64,000 nt of DNA from Procambarus clarkii (lineage: Eukaryota > Arthropoda > Malacostraca > Decapoda > Cambaridae): assembly GCF_040958095.1 (NCBI RefSeq), contig NC_091195.1, positions 24,053,123-24,117,122 of the forward strand. Reading direction: 5' to 3'. Below are positions 35,001 through 50,293 of the stretch, one piece after another. Below the pieces are notes generated by a model. That model searched no databases. It saw only the letters and a program-made list of their open reading frames with translations, and was not told the origin of the DNA. The first letter of the stretch is position 1. Each line of letters starts with the position of its first letter. The position numbers were made by a program, and so were the translations under genes.

Positions 35001-38000
35001 GTTGAGTGTCTAAAAAGTTATAAACTTCAGCTACTGGAATAGGGTAGTCTGTGCATTAAGCATTTGGCACTGAGTTTTCCCATATAACAGGAACCGATGA
35101 AAGAGCATCCGAGGTCCCACACTATCTCATCGCCTGGGAGAGGATTTGAGTTCTGGTTGGTTAAATACCCCAGAATCCTACCTCTCTTAATGGCTTTGAA
35201 GTATAGCGTAGTGGATACAGCATGCAACTGCCACCTTGTTGGCCAGTGTTCGAGTCCCCTGGTGGGTTGAGTGTCTAAAAAGTTATAAACTTCAGCTACT
35301 GGAATAGGGTAGTCTGTGCATTAAGCATTTGGCACTGAGTTTTCCCATATAACAGGAACCGATGAAAGAGCATCCGAGGTCCCACACTATCTCATCGCCT
35401 GGGAGAGGATTTGAGTTCTGGTTGGTTAAATACCCCAGAATCCTACCTCTCTTAATGGCTTTGAAGTATAGCGTAGTGGATACAGCATGCAACTGCCACC
35501 TTGTTGGCCAGTGTTCGAGTCCCCTGGTGGGTTGAGTGTCTAAAAAGTTATAAACTTCAGCTACTGGAATAGGGTAGTCTGTGCATTAAGCATTTGGCAC
35601 TGAGTTTTCCCATATAACAGGAACCGATGAAAGAGCATCCGAGGTCCCACACTATCTCATCGCCTGGGAGAGGATTTGAGTTCTGGTTGGTTAAATACCC
35701 CAGAATCCTACCTCTCTTAATGGCTTTGAAGTATAGCGTAGTGGATACAGCATGCAACTGCCACCTTGTTGGCCAGTGTTCGAGTCCCCTGGTGGGTTGA
35801 GTGTCTAAAAAGTTATAAACTTCAGCTACTGGAATAGGGTAGTCTGTGCATTAAGCATTTGGCACTGAGTTTTCCCATATAACAGGAACCGATGAAAGAG
35901 CATCCGAGGTCCCACACTATCTCATCGCCTGGGAGAGGATTTGAGTTCTGGTTGGTTAAATACCCCAGAATCCTACCTCTCTTAATGGCTTTGAAGTATA
36001 GCGTAGTGGATACAGCATGCAACTGCCACCTTGTTGGCCAGTGTTCGAGTCCCCTGGTGGGTTGAGTGTCTAAAAAGTTATAAACTTCAGCTACTGGAAT
36101 AGGGTAGTCTGTGCATTAAGCATTTGGCACTGAGTTTTCCCATATAACAGGAACCGATGAAAGAGCATCCGAGGTCCCACACTATCTCATCGCCTGGGAG
36201 AGGATTTGAGTTCTGGTTGGTTAAATACCCCAGAATCCTACCTCTCTTAATGGCTTTGAAGTATAGCGTAGTGGATACAGCATGCAACTGCCACCTTGTT
36301 GGCCAGTGTTCGAGTCCCCTGGTGGGTTGAGTGTCTAAAAAGTTATAAACTTCAGCTACTGGAATAGGGTAGTCTGTGCATTAAGCATTTGGCACTGAGT
36401 TTTCCCATATAACAGGAACCGATGAAAGAGCATCCGAGGTCCCACACTATCTCATCGCCTGGGAGAGGATTTGAGTTCTGGTTGGTTAAATACCCCAGAA
36501 TCCTACCTCTCTTAATGGCTTTGAAGTATAGCGTAGTGGATACAGCATGCAACTGCCACCTTGTTGGCCAGTGTTCGAGTCCCCTGGTGGGTTGAGTGTC
36601 TAAAAAGTTATAAACTTCAGCTACTGGAATAGGGTAGTCTGTGCATTAAGCATTTGGCACTGAGTTTTCCCATATAACAGGAACCGATGAAAGAGCATCC
36701 GAGGTCCCACACTATCTCATCGCCTGGGAGAGGATTTGAGTTCTGGTTGGTTAAATACCCCAGAATCCTACCTCTCTTAATGGCTTTGAAGTATAGCGTA
36801 GTGGATACAGCATGCAACTGCCACCTTGTTGGCCAGTGTTCGAGTCCCCTGGTGGGTTGAGTGTCTAAAAAGTTATAAACTTCAGCTACTGGAATAGGGT
36901 AGTCTGTGCATTAAGCATTTGGCACTGAGTTTTCCCATATAACAGGAACCGATGAAAGAGCATCCGAGGTCCCACACTATCTCATCGCCTGGGAGAGGAT
37001 TTGAGTTCTGGTTGGTTAAATACCCCAGAATCCTACCTCTCTTAATGGCTTTGAAGTATAGCGTAGTGGATACAGCATGCAACTGCCACCTTGTTGGCCA
37101 GTGTTCGAGTCCCCTGGTGGGTTGAGTGTCTAAAAAGTTATAAACTTCAGCTACTGGAATAGGGTAGTCTGTGCATTAAGCATTTGGCACTGAGTTTTCC
37201 CATATAACAGGAACCGATGAAAGAGCATCCGAGGTCCCACACTATCTCATCGCCTGGGAGAGGATTTGAGTTCTGGTTGGTTAAATACCCCAGAATCCTA
37301 CCTCTCTTAATGGCTTTGAAGTATAGCGTAGTGGATACAGCATGCAACTGCCACCTTGTTGGCCAGTGTTCGAGTCCCCTGGTGGGTTGAGTGTCTAAAA
37401 AGTTATAAACTTCAGCTACTGGAATAGGGTAGTCTGTGCATTAAGCATTTGGCACTGAGTTTTCCCATATAACAGGAACCGATGAAAGAGCATCCGAGGT
37501 CCCACACTATCTCATCGCCTGGGAGAGGATTTGAGTTCTGGTTGGTTAAATACCCCAGAATCCTACCTCTCTTAATGGCTTTGAAGTATAGCGTAGTGGA
37601 TACAGCATGCAACTGCCACCTTGTTGGCCAGTGTTCGAGTCCCCTGGTGGGTTGAGTGTCTAAAAAGTTATAAACTTCAGCTACTGGAATAGGGTAGTCT
37701 GTGCATTAAGCATTTGGCACTGAGTTTTCCCATATAACAGGAACCGATGAAAGAGCATCCGAGGTCCCACACTATCTCATCGCCTGGGAGAGGATTTGAG
37801 TTCTGGTTGGTTAAATACCCCAGAATCCTACCTCTCTTAATGGCTTTGAAGTATAGCGTAGTGGATACAGCATGCAACTGCCACCTTGTTGGCCAGTGTT
37901 CGAGTCCCCTGGTGGGTTGAGTGTCTAAAAAGTTATAAACTTCAGCTACTGGAATAGGGTAGTCTGTGCATTAAGCATTTGGCACTGAGTTTTCCCATAT

Positions 38001-41000
38001 AACAGGAACCGATGAAAGAGCATCCGAGGTCCCACACTATCTCATCGCCTGGGAGAGGATTTGAGTTCTGGTTGGTTAAATACCCCAGAATCCTACCTCT
38101 CTTAATGGCTTTGAAGTATAGCGTAGTGGATACAGCATGCAACTGCCACCTTGTTGGCCAGTGTTCGAGTCCCCTGGTGGGTTGAGTGTCTAAAAAGTTA
38201 TAAACTTCAGCTACTGGAATAGGGTAGTCTGTGCATTAAGCATTTGGCACTGAGTTTTCCCATATAACAGGAACCGATGAAAGAGCATCCGAGGTCCCAC
38301 ACTATCTCATCGCCTGGGAGAGGATTTGAGTTCTGGTTGGTTAAATACCCCAGAATCCTACCTCTCTTAATGGCTTTGAAGTATAGCGTAGTGGATACAG
38401 CATGCAACTGCCACCTTGTTGGCCAGTGTTCGAGTCCCCTGGTGGGTTGAGTGTCTAAAAAGTTATAAACTTCAGCTACTGGAATAGGGTAGTCTGTGCA
38501 TTAAGCATTTGGCACTGAGTTTTCCCATATAACAGGAACCGATGAAAGAGCATCCGAGGTCCCACACTATCTCATCGCCTGGGAGAGGATTTGAGTTCTG
38601 GTTGGTTAAATACCCCAGAATCCTACCTCTCTTAATGGCTTTGAAGTATAGCGTAGTGGATACAGCATGCAACTGCCACCTTGTTGGCCAGTGTTCGAGT
38701 CCCCTGGTGGGTTGAGTGTCTAAAAAGTTATAAACTTCAGCTACTGGAATAGGGTAGTCTGTGCATTAAGCATTTGGCACTGAGTTTTCCCATATAACAG
38801 GAACCGATGAAAGAGCATCCGAGGTCCCACACTATCTCATCGCCTGGGAGAGGATTTGAGTTCTGGTTGGTTAAATACCCCAGAATCCTACCTCTCTTAA
38901 TGGCTTTGAAGTATAGCGTAGTGGATACAGCATGCAACTGCCACCTTGTTGGCCAGTGTTCGAGTCCCCTGGTGGGTTGAGTGTCTAAAAAGTTATAAAC
39001 TTCAGCTACTGGAATAGGGTAGTCTGTGCATTAAGCATTTGGCACTGAGTTTTCCCATATAACAGGAACCGATGAAAGAGCATCCGAGGTCCCACACTAT
39101 CTCATCGCCTGGGAGAGGATTTGAGTTCTGGTTGGTTAAATACCCCAGAATCCTACCTCTCTTAATGGCTTTGAAGTATAGCGTAGTGGATACAGCATGC
39201 AACTGCCACCTTGTTGGCCAGTGTTCGAGTCCCCTGGTGGGTTGAGTGTCTAAAAAGTTATAAACTTCAGCTACTGGAATAGGGTAGTCTGTGCATTAAG
39301 CATTTGGCACTGAGTTTTCCCATATAACAGGAACCGATGAAAGAGCATCCGAGGTCCCACACTATCTCATCGCCTGGGAGAGGATTTGAGTTCTGGTTGG
39401 TTAAATACCCCAGAATCCTACCTCTCTTAATGGCTTTGAAGTATAGCGTAGTGGATACAGCATGCAACTGCCACCTTGTTGGCCAGTGTTCGAGTCCCCT
39501 GGTGGGTTGAGTGTCTAAAAAGTTATAAACTTCAGCTACTGGAATAGGGTAGTCTGTGCATTAAGCATTTGGCACTGAGTTTTCCCATATAACAGGAACC
39601 GATGAAAGAGCATCCGAGGTCCCACACTATCTCATCGCCTGGGAGAGGATTTGAGTTCTGGTTGGTTAAATACCCCAGAATCCTACCTCTCTTAATGGCT
39701 TTGAAGTATAGCGTAGTGGATACAGCATGCAACTGCCACCTTGTTGGCCAGTGTTCGAGTCCCCTGGTGGGTTGAGTGTCTAAAAAGTTATAAACTTCAG
39801 CTACTGGAATAGGGTAGTCTGTGCATTAAGCATTTGGCACTGAGTTTTCCCATATAACAGGAACCGATGAAAGAGCATCCGAGGTCCCACACTATCTCAT
39901 CGCCTGGAAGAGGATTTGAGTTCTGGTTGGTTAAATACCCCAGAATCCTACCTCTCTTAATGGCTTTGAAGTATAGCGTAGTGGATACAGCATGCAACTG
40001 CCACTTTGTTGGCCAGTGTTCGAGTCCCCTGGTGGGTTGAGTGTCTAAAAAGTTATAAACTTCAGCTACTGGAATAGGGTAGTCTGTGCATTAAGCATTT
40101 GGCACTGAGTTTTCCCATATAACAGGAACCGATGAAAGAGCATCCGAGGTCCCACACTATCTCATCGCCTGGGAGAGGATTTGAGTTCTGGTTGGTTAAA
40201 TACCCCAGAATCCTACCTCTCTTAATGGCTTTGAAGTATAGCGTAGTGGATACAGCATGCAACTGCCACCTTGTTGGCCAGTGTTCGAGTCCCCTGGTGG
40301 GTTGAGTGTCTAAAAAGTTATAAACTTCAGCTACTGGAATAGGGTAGTCTGTGCATTAAGCATTTGGCACTGAGTTTTCCCATATAACAGGAACCGATGA
40401 AAGAGCATCCGAGGTCCCACACTATCTCATCGCCTGGGAGAGGATTTGAGTTCTGGTTGGTTAAATACCCCAGAATCCTACCTCTCTTAATGGCTTTGAA
40501 GTATAGCGTAGTGGATACAGCATGCAACTGCCACCTTGTTGGCCAGTGTTCGAGTCCCCTGGTGGGTTGAGTGTCTAAAAAGTTATAAACTTCAGCTACT
40601 GGAATAGGGTAGTCTGTGCATTAAGCATTTGGCACTGAGTTTTCCCATATAACAGGAACCGATGAAAGAGCATCCGAGGTCCCACACTATCTCATCGCCT
40701 GGGAGAGGATTTGAGTTCTGGTTGGTTAAATACCCCAGAATCCTACCTCTCTTAATGGCTTTGAAGTATAGCGTAGTGGATACAGCATGCAACTGCCACC
40801 TTGTTGGCCAGTGTTCGAGTCCCCTGGTGGGTTGAGTGTCTAAAAAGTTATAAACTTCAGCTACTGGAATAGGGTAGTCTGTGCATTAAGCATTTGGCAC
40901 TGAGTTTTCCCATATAACAGGAACCGATGAAAGAGCATCCGAGGTCCCACACTATCTCATCGCCTGGGAGAGGATTTGAGTTCTGGTTGGTTAAATACCC

Positions 41001-42665
41001 CAGAATCCTACCTCTCTTAATGGCTTTGAAGTATAGCGTAGTGGATACAGCATGCAACTGCCACCTTGTTGGCCAGTGTTCGAGTCCCCTGGTGGGTTGA
41101 GTGTCTAAAAAGTTATAAACTTCAGCTACTGGAATAGGGTAGTCTGTGCATTAAGCATTTGGCACTGAGTTTTCCCATATAACAGGAACCGATGAAAGAG
41201 CATCCGAGGTCCCACACTATCTCATCGCCTGGGAGAGGATTTGAGTTCTGGTTGGTTAAATACCCCAGAATCCTACCTCTCTTAATGGCTTTGAAGTATA
41301 GCGTAGTGGATACAGCATGCAACTGCCACCTTGTTGGCCAGTGTTCGAGTCCCCTGGTGGGTTGAGTGTCTAAAAAGTTATAAACTTCAGCTACTGGAAT
41401 AGGGTAGTCTGTGCATTAAGCATTTGGCACTGAGTTTTCCCATATAACAGGAACCGATGAAAGAGCATCCGAGGTCCCACACTATCTCATCGCCTGGAAG
41501 AGGATTTGAGTTCTGGTTGGTTAAATACCCCAGAATCCTACCTCTCTTAATGGCTTTGAAGTATAGCGTAGTGGATACAGCATGCAACTGCCACTTTGTT
41601 GGCCAGTGTTCGAGTCCCCTGGTGGGTTGAGTGTCTAAAAAGTTATAAACTTCAGCTACTGGAATAGGGTAGTCTGTGCATTAAGCATTTGGCACTGAGT
41701 TTTCCCATATAACAGGAACCGATGAAAGAGCATCCGAGGTCCCACACTATCTCATCGCCTGGGAGAGGATTTGAGTTCTGGTTGGTTAAATACCCCAGAA
41801 TCCTACCTCTCTTAATGGCTTTGAAGTATAGCGTAGTGGATACAGCATGCAACTGCCACCTTGTTGGCCAGTGTTCGAGTCCCCTGGTGGGTTGAGTGTC
41901 TAAAAAGTTATAAACTTCAGCTACTGGAATAGGGTAGTCTGTGCATTAAGCATTTGGCACTGAGTTTTCCCATATAACAGGAACCGATGAAAGAGCATCC
42001 GAGGTCCCACACTATCTCATCGCCTGGGAGAGGATTTGAGTTCTGGTTGGTTAAATACCCCAGAATCCTACCTCTCTTAATGGCTTTGAAGTATAGCGTA
42101 GTGGATACAGCATGCAACTGCCACCTTGTTGGCCAGTGTTCGAGTCCCCTGGTGGGTTGAGTGTCTAAAAAGTTATAAACTTCAGCTACTGGAATAGGGT
42201 AGTCTGTGCATTAAGCATTTGGCACTGAGTTTTCCCATATAACAGGAACCGATGAAAGAGCATCCGAGGTCCCACACTATCTCATCGCCTGGGAGAGGAT
42301 TTGAGTTCTGGTTGGTTAAATACCCCAGAATCCTACCTCTCTTAATGGCTTTGAAGTATAGCGTAGTGGATACAGCATGCAACTGCCACCTTGTTGGCCA
42401 GTGTTCGAGTCCCCTGGTGGGTTGAGTGTCTAAAAAGTTATAAACTTCAGCTACTGGAATAGGGTAGTCTGTGCATTAAGCATTTGGCACTGAGTTTTCC
42501 CATATAACAGGAACCGATGAAAGAGCATCCGAGGTCCCACACTATCTCATCGCCTGGGAGAGGATTTGAGTTCTGGTTGGTTAAATACCCCAGAATCCTA
42601 CCTCTCTTAATGGCTTTGAAGTATAGCATAGTGGATACAGCATGCAACTGCCACCTTGTTGGCCA

Positions 42666-42721
42666 GTGTTGCCTCGTATGGGCCAATAGGCCTTCTGCAG
42701 TTACCTTTGTTCTTATGTGTT
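42666..42721. mobile_element. 46-bp PLE-tail-like insertion in one satellite unit
   Basis: GCCTCGTATGGGCCAATAGG and 26 more bases (42671-42716) interrupt the B-box region of one unit; GTGTT is duplicated on both sides (42666-42670 and 42717-42721). The word CGTATGGGCCAATA also occurs in PLE family 2 at 17563, at the end of the PLE ORF, so this is a severely 5'-truncated PLE-type insertion. Confidence 0.8.
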
Positions 42722-45700
42722 CGAGTCCCCTGGTGGGTTGAGTGTCTAAAAAGTTATAAACTTCAGCTACTGGAATAGGGTAGTCTGTGCATTAAGCATT
42801 TGGCACTGAGTTTTCCCATATAACAGGAACCGATGAAAGAGCATCCGAGGTCCCACACTATCTCATCGCCTGGGAGAGGATTTGAGTTCTGGTTGGTTAA
42901 ATACCCCAGAATCCTACCTCTCTTAATGGCTTTGAAGTATAGCGTAGTGGATACAGCATGCAACTGCCACCTTGTTGGCCAGTGTTCGAGTCCCCTGGTG
43001 GGTTGAGTGTCTAAAAAGTTATAAACTTCAGCTACTGGAATAGGGTAGTCTGTGCATTAAGCATTTGGCACTGAGTTTTCCCATATAACAGGAACCGATG
43101 AAAGAGCATCCGAGGTCCCACACTATCTCATCGCCTGGAAGAGGATTTGAGTTCTGGTTGGTTAAATACCCCAGAATCCTACCTCTCTTAATGGCTTTGA
43201 AGTATAGCGTAGTGGATACAGCATGCAACTGCCACCTTGTTGGCCAGTGTTCGAGTCCCCTGGTGGGTTGAGTGTCTAAAAAGTTATAAACTTCAGCTAC
43301 TGGAATAGGGTAGTCTGTGCATTAAGCATTTGGCACTGAGTTTTCCCATATAACAGGAACCGATGAAAGAGCATCCGAGGTCCCACACTATCTCATCGCC
43401 TGGGAGAGGATTTGAGTTCTGGTTGGTTAAATACCCCAGAATCCTACCTCTCTTAATGGCTTTGAAGTATAGCGTAGTGGATACAGCATGCAACTGCCAC
43501 CTTGTTGGCCAGTGTTCGAGTCCCCTGGTGGGTTGAGTGTCTAAAAAGTTATAAACTTCAGCTACTGGAATAGGGTAGTCTGTGCATTAAGCATTTGGCA
43601 CTGAGTTTTCCCATATAACAGGAACCGATGAAAGAGCATCCGAGGTCCCACACTATCTCATCGCCTGGGAGAGGATTTGAGTTCTGGTTGGTTAAATACC
43701 CCAGAATCCTACCTCTCTTAATGGCTTTGAAGTATAGCGTAGTGGATACAGCATGCAACTGCCACCTTGTTGGCCAGTGTTCGAGTCCCCTGGTGGGTTG
43801 AGTGTCTAAAAAGTTATAAACTTCAGCTACTGGAATAGGGTAGTCTGTGCATTAAGCATTTGGCACTGAGTTTTCCCATATAACAGGAACCGATGAAAGA
43901 GCATCCGAGGTCCCACACTATCTCATCGCCTGGGAGAGGATTTGAGTTCTGGTTGGTTAAATACCCCAGAATCCTACCTCTCTTAATGGCTTTGAAGTAT
44001 AGCGTAGTGGATACAGCATGCAACTGCCACCTTGTTGGCCAGTGTTCGAGTCCCCTGGTGGGTTGAGTGTCTAAAAAGTTATAAACTTCAGCTACTGGAA
44101 TAGGGTAGTCTGTGCATTAAGCATTTGGCACTGAGTTTTCCCATATAACAGGAACCGATGAAAGAGCATCCGAGGTCCCACACTATCTCATCGCCTGGGA
44201 GAGGATTTGAGTTCTGGTTGGTTAAATACCCCAGAATCCTACCTCTCTTAATGGCTTTGAAGTATAGCGTAGTGGATACAGCATGCAACTGCCACCTTGT
44301 TGGCCAGTGTTCGAGTCCCCTGGTGGGTTGAGTGTCTAAAAAGTTATAAACTTCAGCTACTGGAATAGGGTAGTCTGTGCATTAAGCATTTGGCACTGAG
44401 TTTTCCCATATAACAGGAACCGATGAAAGAGCATCCGAGGTCCCACACTATCTCATCGCCTGGGAGAGGATTTGAGTTCTGGTTGGTTAAATACCCCAGA
44501 ATCCTACCTCTCTTAATGGCTTTGAAGTATAGCGTAGTGGATACAGCATGCAACTGCCACCTTGTTGGCCAGTGTTCGAGTCCCCTGGTGGGTTGAGTGT
44601 CTAAAAAGTTATAAACTTCAGCTACTGGAATAGGGTAGTCTGTGCATTAAGCATTTGGCACTGAGTTTTCCCATATAACAGGAACCGATGAAAGAGCATC
44701 CGAGGTCCCACACTATCTCATCGCCTGGAAGAGGATTTGAGTTCTGGTTGGTTAAATACCCCAGAATCCTACCTCTCTTAATGGCTTTGAAGTATAGCGT
44801 AGTGGATACAGCATGCAACTGCCACCTTGTTGGCCAGTGTTCGAGTCCCCTGGTGGGTTGAGTGTCTAAAAAGTTATAAACTTCAGCTACTGGAATAGGG
44901 TAGTCTGTGCATTAAGCATTTGGCACTGAGTTTTCCCATATAACAGGAACCGATGAAAGAGCATCCGAGGTCCCACACTATCTCATCGCCTGGGAGAGGA
45001 TTTGAGTTCTGGTTGGTTAAATACCCCAGAATCCTACCTCTCTTAATGGCTTTGAAGTATAGCGTAGTGGATACAGCATGCAACTGCCACCTTGTTGGCC
45101 AGTGTTCGAGTCCCCTGGTGGGTTGAGTGTCTAAAAAGTTATAAACTTCAGCTACTGGAATAGGGTAGTCTGTGCATTAAGCATTTGGCACTGAGTTTTC
45201 CCATATAACAGGAACCGATGAAAGAGCATCCGAGGTCCCACACTATCTCATCGCCTGGGAGAGGATTTGAGTTCTGGTTGGTTAAATACCCCAGAATCCT
45301 ACCTCTCTTAATGGCTTTGAAGTATAGCGTAGTGGATACAGCATGCAACTGCCACCTTGTTGGCCAGTGTTCGAGTCCCCTGGTGGGTTGAGTGTCTAAA
45401 AAGTTATAAACTTCAGCTACTGGAATAGGGTAGTCTGTGCATTAAGCATTTGGCACTGAGTTTTCCCATATAACAGGAGCCGATGAAAGAGCATCCGAGG
45501 TCCCACACTATCTCATCGCCTGGAAGAGGATTTGAGTTCTGGTTGGTTAAATACCCCAGAATCCTACCTCTCTTAATGGCTTTGAAGTATAGCGTAGTGG
45601 ATACAGCATGCAACTGCCACCTTGTTGGCCAGTGTTCGAGTCCCCTGGTGGGTTGAGTGTCTAAAAAGTTATAAACTTCAGCTACTGGAATAGGGTAGTC

Positions 45701-46235
45701 TGTGCATTAAGCATTTGGCACTGAGTTTTCCCATATAACAGGAACCGATGAAAGAGCATCCGAGGTCCCACACTATCTCATCGCCTGGGAGAGGATTTGA
45801 GTTCTGGTTGGTTAAATACCCCAGAATCCTACCTCTCTTAATGGCTTTGAAGTATAGCGTAGTGGATACAGCATGCAACTGCCACCTTGTTGGCCAGTGT
45901 TCGAGTCCCCTGGTGGGTTGAGTGTCTAAAAAGTTATAAACTTCAGCTACTGGAATAGGGTAGTCTGTGCATTAAGCATTTGGCACTGAGTTTTCCCATA
46001 TAACAGGAACCGATGAAAGAGCATCCGAGGTCCCACACTATCTCATCGCCTGGGAGAGGATTTGAGTTCTGGTTGGTTAAATACCCCAGAATCCTACCTC
46101 TCTTAATGGCTTTGAAGTATAGCGTAGTGGATACAGCATGCAACTGCCACCTTGTTGGCCAGTGTTCGAGTCCCCTGGTGGGTTGAGTGTCTAAAAAGTT
46201 ATAAACTTCAGCTACTGGAATAGGGAAGTCTGTGC

Positions 46236-46236
<1 letters not shown>

Positions 46237-46306
<70 letters not shown>
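46237..46306. repeat. (TA)n microsatellite
   Basis: TA tract that truncates the last satellite unit and abuts MITE copy 2. Confidence 0.97.
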
Positions 46307-48102
<1,796 letters not shown>

Positions 48103-48117
48103 TTACCATATTAAAGC

Positions 48118-48121
<4 letters not shown>

Positions 48122-48206
<85 letters not shown>
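48122..48206. repeat. (TA)n microsatellite
   Basis: TA tract at the 3' end of PLE copy 3. Confidence 0.97.
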
Positions 48207-48209
<3 letters not shown>

Positions 48210-48360
48210 TATATTTTGGTAGCAGTCTTTCCTGTAGACATATATTATTAAATATGACCGAAAAAGTAAGATTAATAATTCTAACACGAATTTTCTCGAT
48301 CTTTCGTACGTTTCTTTTCACTGTTGGTGGTAATTCAAAAATCAATTCTCCAAAATTCAT
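48207..48360 (-). CDS. PLE ORF start in the 3' pseudo-LTR (copy 3)
   Basis: From the ATG at 48360: [12 protein letters not shown], about 38 further residues, then L-L-P-K-Y-T-N and the TA tract. It is identical to copy 1 except at a few residues. It is physically at the 3' end while its continuation is at 58695, 10 kb away. Confidence 0.6.
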
Positions 48361-48370
48361 TTTTATTTCT

Positions 48371-48425
48371 AGTCTGACGCAACACTTGAGCGCGTTTCGT
48401 AAAACTTATTACATTTTCAAAGACT
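48371..48425 (-). ncRNA. Hammerhead-like RNA candidate (PLE copy 3)
   Basis: Same stems I and II and core as copies 1 and 2. Stem III keeps ACGC/GCGU while its loop has changed to an 11-nt sequence, so pairing persists despite loop divergence. Confidence 0.45.
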
Positions 48426-48594
48426 TTAGCTTACACATACACAACTGAATAGAATTTACACATCTTCGATTTGTTTATATCTACATTTGAGTGAGGTGGA
48501 TGGGGTGAGGTGGTATAAATAGGGTATTTAAATTCCTAAACACAAGACAGAACACGAAACAATGGGTATTGAATGGAAGTTATTTGTAGAAAGC

Positions 48595-49265
48595 CTATTG
48601 GTCCATATTTCTTGATGCTTCTATATTGGAGCGGAGTCTTGAGGTGGGTAGAATATAGTTGTGCATTAATTGGCTGTTGATTGCTGGTGTTGACTTCTTG
48701 ATGTGTAGAGCCTCGCAGACGTCAAGCCGCCTGCTATCGCTGTATCTATCGATGATTTCTGTGTTGTTTACTAGGATTTCTCTGGCGATGGTTTGGTTGT
48801 GAGAAGAGATTATATGTGCCTTAATGGAGCCCTGTTGCTTATGCATCGTTAAACGCCTAGAAAGAGATGTTGTTGTCTTGCCTATATACTGGGTTTTTTG
48901 GAGCTTACATGCAGTCCCCAAGAGGGCATTTGAAGGCATAGACGACGTTGGTCTCTTTTAAAGCGTTCTGCTTTGTGTCTGGAGAGTTTCTCAAGAGTAG
49001 GCTGGCCGTTTTTCTGGTTTTATAGTAAATCGTCAGTTGTATCCTGTGATTTTTGTCTGTAGGGATAACGTTTCTATTAACAATATCTTTCAGGACCCTT
49101 TCCTCCGTTTTATGAGCTGTGGAAAAGAAGTTCCTGTAAAATAGTCTAATAGGGGGTATAGGTGTTGTGTTAGTTGTCTCTTCAGAGGTTGCATGGCGTT
49201 TCACTTTCCTTCTTATGATGTCTTCGACGAAACCATTGGAGAAGCCGTTGTTGACTAGGACCTGC
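48595..49265 (-). pseudogene. PLE copy 3: RT linker and GIY-YIG nuclease
   Basis: From the Gypsy-2 junction the minus strand reads the RT C-terminal linker (R-L-F-Y-R-N-F-F-S-T-A-H-K-T-E-E-R-V) and then the nuclease. Between them a two-base insertion near 48910 (TGTAAGCTCC preceded by GACTGCA) shifts the frame after C-P-L-G-D-C. The nuclease itself has T-Q-Y-I-G-K-T and ends N-M-D-Q. Confidence 0.85.
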
Positions 49266-49270
49266 CTTAC

Positions 49271-50030
49271 TGTTACGACCCTGGGTTCTTCAGTGGAAAC
49301 CAGAGGTCAAAATTGAGCTATTAAACTTTTTTATCGTACAGTTGAGTGCATCACGAGCGGCAATTGTTTGTATCTTCCCTGCCAGACATAAGACTATTCT
49401 TGTTTCTCAAAGAGCATTTAAAGACTGAGCTGGGGGTTGATTATTAAATAATAACTTAGGCTTCAACTATGTATAATAATACTCTAATCATTTGTAAAGT
49501 AAACCTGAGTAAACTTGGTATAGGGCCACGGTACGATTAGTTGAGCAGTCTGCTGGCAACGAGATAGCTGGCGGGAGGCTGATCTGGACTGAAGCGGTCT
49601 TCTCTGGTTGCTGGCTGTGGTGAAAGGAACTCCCTCCTATCCTTCCTCTTCGTTTCCTTATTTCTGTGTCTTGTTCAAGATAAGTATATTGAGCACAGTA
49701 TTATGCATGTCTGGCATACTCATGTCCTATGTGTTTAGTAGTATACTTTGTGTGTAGTAGGTGTTTTTAGGGTTTATATTACTAGTATTCTAAAGGGGGT
49801 CCCATTGGAACCACGTGGTCCCCTACCCAAAGCTGACTCTAACTTCAAGTTATTCAATAGTAGAGCTTTACCCTAGCTTGTGTTCAGGGTAAAACCTTGT
49901 ATCCTGTTTATGTGGACCAAGGCTTTTAACGTAAGGTAGTGTGGTAAAGCTGTTATTGTTATTGTTTTGGTGTGAATGTATATGGGGGGCTGTTAAGGGG
50001 TTAATAAATAAGTACCTTAGAACAGAGTAT
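49271..50030 (+). repeat. Gypsy-2 5' LTR (homologous part)
   Basis: 760 bp match 55954-56714 with about a dozen differences. The homology stops at 50030, and the last 207 bp of the 3' LTR have no counterpart here. Confidence 0.85.
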
Positions 50031-50051
50031 TGTTTTGTTTTGAGTATTGAG

Positions 50052-50081
50052 TTTTGGCACTTAGATTCCTGAGTGCCAAAA
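50052..50081 (+). other. Perfect 10-bp inverted repeat after the 5' LTR
   Basis: TTTTGGCACT (50052-50061) and AGTGCCAAAA (50072-50081) with a 10-nt loop. TGGCACT could be part of a primer binding site; the LTR end is uncertain, so this stays open. Confidence 0.5.
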
Positions 50082-50293
50082 CTAAATTTTTTTGTTTTCC
50101 GCAGAACGGTTGTGTGCTAGCCTAGGGTCCAGCTCATCTAGTATAGGACATTCTTGCACTGACTGGACACCCAGCTGGATCCCTTCACGATTAAGGTTAG
50201 TGTGGCCTTGTGTTAGGAGCCGTGCAATTTTTTTTTTTTTTTCAATTTTTATTTTTTAATTTTTTCTTTGGCTGGGAGCTAAAAATATTAGTG

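Noticed and set aside
27410..46143. Recurring 66-codon ORF in each satellite unit
   Set aside because: It follows the 265-bp repeat exactly, has no recognisable domain, and its open state is simply copied with the unit; pol III-like boxes overlap it.
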